In this document: piece after piece, positions 61,950 through 64,000 of the stretch
Layout of the letters: every line of letters starts with the position of its first letter
Numbering within the stretch: position 1 is the stretch's first letter
Source: Streptomyces panaciradicis
GTDB taxonomy: Bacteria > Actinomycetota > Actinomycetes > Streptomycetales > Streptomycetaceae
Direction: 5' to 3'
Length of the DNA stretch: 64,000 nucleotides
Assembly: GCF_023516615.1 (NCBI RefSeq)
Contig: NZ_JAMGBF010000031.1
Location: 24,402-88,401, forward strand
The notes under the pieces: generated by a model
Told to the model about the DNA's origin: nothing
Database searches by the model: none
The model's input: only the letters and a program-made list of their open reading frames with translations
Translations under genes and position numbers: made by a program

Positions 61950-62870
61950 TCACGCCTCCAGAGTGCTCAGCAGCCGCTGCAGCGAACCGCCCAGGCCCCA
62001 CCGCGCCGCCAGGGCCTCCAGCGCCGCCGCGTCGCGCGGGGCGCGTGGCAGGGCCGTGTCCACGTCCGGCAGGGGCACGTCGTCGGCGACCTTGACGACC
62101 TTCGGCGCCACGGCGACGTACGGCCGGGCCTCGTCCAGCCGCTTGCGCTGCGACGGCGTGAGCCTGGCCTTCGGATCGTCGACCGCGGCCATGATCCCCG
62201 CCAGGTCCCCGAACTCGGCCAGCAGCTTGGAGGCCGTCTTCTCGCCGATGCCCGGCACCCCCGGCAGGCCGTCGCTGGGGTCGCCGCGCAGCAGCGCCAG
62301 GTCCGCGTACCCCGGCCCGTCCACGCCGTACTTCTCGCGCAGCCACGCCTCGTCCGTCAGCTGCAGGGTGCCCACGCCCTTGAGCGGGTACAGCACCCGC
62401 ACCCCCCGGGCGTCGTCCACCAGCTGGTAGAGGTCGCGGTCGCCGGTGACGATGTCGACCGGGCTCTTCGCGCGCGCCGTGAACGTGCCGATCACGTCGT
62501 CCGCCTCGTACGGCTCGACGCCCACGCGCGCGATGCCCAGCGCGTCCAGGACGGCCTCGATGATCGGCACCTGCGGCGACAGCGTGTCCGGCACCTCCTC
62601 CTCGTCCGGGCCCGCCGCGTGCTCCTCGGCGACGCGGTGCAGCTTGTAGGAGGGGATCAGGTCGACCCGCCACTGCGGGCGCCAGTCGGCGTCCATGCAG
62701 GCCACCAGGTCGCTCGGCCGGTGGTCCTTGACCAGGCGGTCGATGAATTCCAGCAGCCCGCGCACGGCGTTCACCGGCGTGCCGTCCGGGGCCTTCACGG
62801 ACTCCGGGACGCCGAAGTAGGCGCGGAAGTAGAGCGAGGCGGTGTCGAGGAGCATCAGTCGTCCGGTCAC
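61950..62870 (-). CDS. 5'-3' exonuclease (Pol I N-terminal-like)
   Basis: A 306-residue free-standing 5'-3' exonuclease with PIN-like/FEN fold: MLLDTASLYFRAYFG, FDADxRPxWR-type MDADWRPQWR, YEADDVIGTF, VTGDRDLYQLV and the helix-hairpin-helix GVPGIGEKTASKLL. The Asp residues ligate catalytic metals. It probably processes Okazaki or repair flaps. The GTG at 62870 is chosen as start; a leaderless or GTG 62891 alternative cannot be excluded because no ribosome-binding site is obvious. Confidence 0.92.
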   Translation of the reverse strand: MTGRLMLLDTASLYFRAYFGVPESVKAPDGTPVNAVRGLLEFIDRLVKDHRPSDLVACMDADWRPQWRVDLIPSYKLHRVAEEHAAGPDEEEVPDTLSPQVPIIEAVLDALGIARVGVEPYEADDVIGTFTARAKSPVDIVTGDRDLYQLVDDARGVRVLYPLKGVGTLQLTDEAWLREKYGVDGPGYADLALLRGDPSDGLPGVPGIGEKTASKLLAEFGDLAGIMAAVDDPKARLTPSQRKRLDEARPYVAVAPKVVKVADDVPLPDVDTALPRAPRDAAALEALAARWGLGGSLQRLLSTLEA

Positions 62871-62899
62871 GCTCGCATCATGCCGCACGGCACCGACAG

Positions 62900-63253
62900 T
62901 CACCCGCCGGCCAGCAGCCACCGGGTGCGCGGCGTCTCGGTCACCAGGGTCGCGGCGGCCAGCAGCGACACCAGGACGGCCGCCCACACCGGCATCAGCC
63001 ACCAGGACGCCACGACGGCCGCGACGAGCTGGAGCAGCACCAGCAGGACGGTCGCCCAGCCGGGGACCGCGACGACGACGTGCGCCTTGTCGCCCGGCGT
63101 GGAGAAGACCGTCGGCAGGCCGATCAACAGCACCACGGCGAGCACGGCCAGCACCGGGGAGTACGGCCACAGCGCCCACGGCGTCGCGATCCAGGCCACC
63201 AGCTCCGTCGCGAAGCGCAAGGCGGAGGCGCGTCTGTCGTCGGGTCGGTCCAC
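62900..63253 (-). CDS. Small membrane protein
   Basis: A 117-residue protein with about four membrane helices (FATELVAWIATPWALW, VLAVLAVVLLIGLPTVF, WATVLLVLLQLVAAVVASWWL, WAAVLVSLLAAATLV). The YSPVLAVLAVV and STPGDK segments recall a Streptomyces-specific DUF family. GTG 63253 has GAGGGGG upstream. It lies 29 bp upstream of the exonuclease gene on the same strand. Confidence 0.72.
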   Translation of the reverse strand: MDRPDDRRASALRFATELVAWIATPWALWPYSPVLAVLAVVLLIGLPTVFSTPGDKAHVVVAVPGWATVLLVLLQLVAAVVASWWLMPVWAAVLVSLLAAATLVTETPRTRWLLAGG

Positions 63254-63397
63254 GGTCGTCCCCCTCGGTGAACGGCGATGTGAAGCAGCGGCGGCGATCC
63301 TACGCACCCCTTGTGAACCGGACCGCTGTCGCGTTTGGGCCGGTCGGACCAGGGCAGGCGCCGCCCCGATCACCGCCCCCCGAGACCAGAGGCAAGC

Positions 63398-64000
63398 GTG
63401 TCAGCGAGACTTGAGGCCGAGCAGCTCTACAAGGTGTTCGGCAGACGACCGGACCAGGCAGTCGAACGGCTCAGGCGGGGAGCCGACCGGGAGGAGCTGC
63501 GCGCCGACGGCACCACCGCCGCCGTGATCGACGCCTCCTTCACCGTGGACCCCGGACAGATCTTCGTCGTCATGGGCCTGTCCGGCTCCGGCAAGTCCAC
63601 CCTGCTGCGCATGCTCAACGGCCTGCTGGAGCCGACCGCCGGACATGTCCGCTTCGACGGCCAGGACCTGACCGCTCTGAGCGCCCGCGAACTGCGCGAG
63701 GTCCGCGCCCACAAGATCAGCATGGTCTTCCAGCACTTCGCGCTGTTCCCGCACCGCAGCGTGCTGGACAACGCCGCCTACGGCCTGGCCGTGCAGGGCG
63801 TGCCCCGCGCCGAGCGCGAGCGGCGCGCCGGCGAGGCGCTCGCCCTGTGCGGACTGGCCGGCTGGGAGAAGTCCTGGCCCGACGAGCTGTCCGGCGGCAT
63901 GCAGCAGCGCGTGGGCCTCGCCCGCGCCCTCGCCACCGACGCCGACCTGCTCCTCATGGACGAGTCCTTCAGCGCCCTGGACCCGCTGATCCGCCGCGAC
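63398..64000 (+). CDS. Glycine betaine/proline ABC transporter ATP-binding protein (5' part)
   Basis: First 201 residues of an OpuAA/ProV-type ATPase; the gene runs off the right edge. Walker A GLSGSGKST (residues 64-72), Q-loop MVFQHFALFPHR, signature LSGGMQQRVGLARAL and Walker B LLLMDESFSALDP are present. The HFALFPHR segment and the MDESFSALDPL form are characteristic of osmoprotectant importers. GTG 63398 is preceded by AGAGGC. In S. coelicolor the matching genes lie near SCO1620, from recall. Confidence 0.92.
   Translation, partial: MSARLEAEQLYKVFGRRPDQAVERLRRGADREELRADGTTAAVIDASFTVDPGQIFVVMGLSGSGKSTLLRMLNGLLEPTAGHVRFDGQDLTALSARELREVRAHKISMVFQHFALFPHRSVLDNAAYGLAVQGVPRAERERRAGEALALCGLAGWEKSWPDELSGGMQQRVGLARALATDADLLLMDESFSALDPLIRRD

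Noticed and set aside
1..64000. CRISPR arrays, IS elements, integrases, rRNA or attachment sites
   Set aside because: No direct-repeat arrays with regular spacers, no transposase motifs and no tRNA-end duplications were seen while reading; the Cas4-like nuclease at 2888 stands alone.

Overview
The window is high-GC actinobacterial chromosome, almost certainly Streptomyces: GTG and TTG starts are common, codons end in G or C, and it carries a complete Pup-proteasome locus, a conservon (four small signalling genes plus a P450), an actinobacterial TatA/TatC pair and PafB/PafC-type WYL regulators. From memory, gene order between about 2 kb and 27 kb and again at 45.6-50.2 kb matches the S. coelicolor SCO1654-SCO1626 region in reverse, including cvn9 (rarABCDE). 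No rRNA, tRNA, CRISPR array, IS element or prophage was recognised.

Layout. 1-2.1 kb: two tandem oligopeptide-type solute-binding proteins, the first truncated by the window edge. 2.2-7.6 kb: NarL-type response regulator, RecB-like nuclease, M50 site-2 protease with a long disordered N-terminus, tRNA m1A58 methyltransferase and a secreted protein. 7.6-18.1 kb: Pup-proteasome locus, with ferredoxin, arc (mpa), dop, pup, an endonuclease VII-like gene, prcB, prcA, a LacI regulator with divergent MFS exporter, and pafA. 18.2-27 kb: two FKBP prolyl isomerases, pafB/pafC, two small genes, tatA, tatC and a Ski2-like helicase. 27-37.8 kb: a group of small membrane or stress-type proteins (DUF6325-like, lipid-kinase-like, SHOCT, HdeD, DUF2252), a drug exporter and a large LuxR-type (LAL) regulator. 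Five intergenic regions of this group share a 19-bp dyad that I think defines a local regulon.

37.9-45.4 kb: an operon of two DUF1989 proteins, a biotin carboxylase annotated by habit as urea carboxylase, and allophanate hydrolase, divergent from a TetR gene. Following published work on DUF1989 proteins this is better read as guanidine assimilation. The 9-4-9 palindrome between the TetR gene and the operon recurs 13.5 kb away in front of an APC permease, which ties the permease to the same pathway. 45.6-50.2 kb: a cvn9-like conservon whose P450 lacks the ExxR motif. 50.2-51.2 kb: RluA-family pseudouridine synthase. 51.2-55.9 kb: a terpene cluster with a class I synthase, a class II cyclase and a divergent P450, in which both cyclases carry non-standard metal or acid motifs. 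55.9-64 kb: GNAT acetyltransferase, the APC permease, PadR regulator with a DrrAB-like exporter, an iron-box-controlled siderophore-interacting protein, a 5'-3' exonuclease, a small membrane protein and the start of a glycine-betaine ABC ATPase cut by the window end.

How the parts work together: Dop deamidates Pup, PafA ligates it to targets, Arc unfolds them and PrcBA degrades them. TatA/TatC export folded proteins. RarA-E form a membrane-associated GTPase signalling complex. All database identities here are from recall, not searched.
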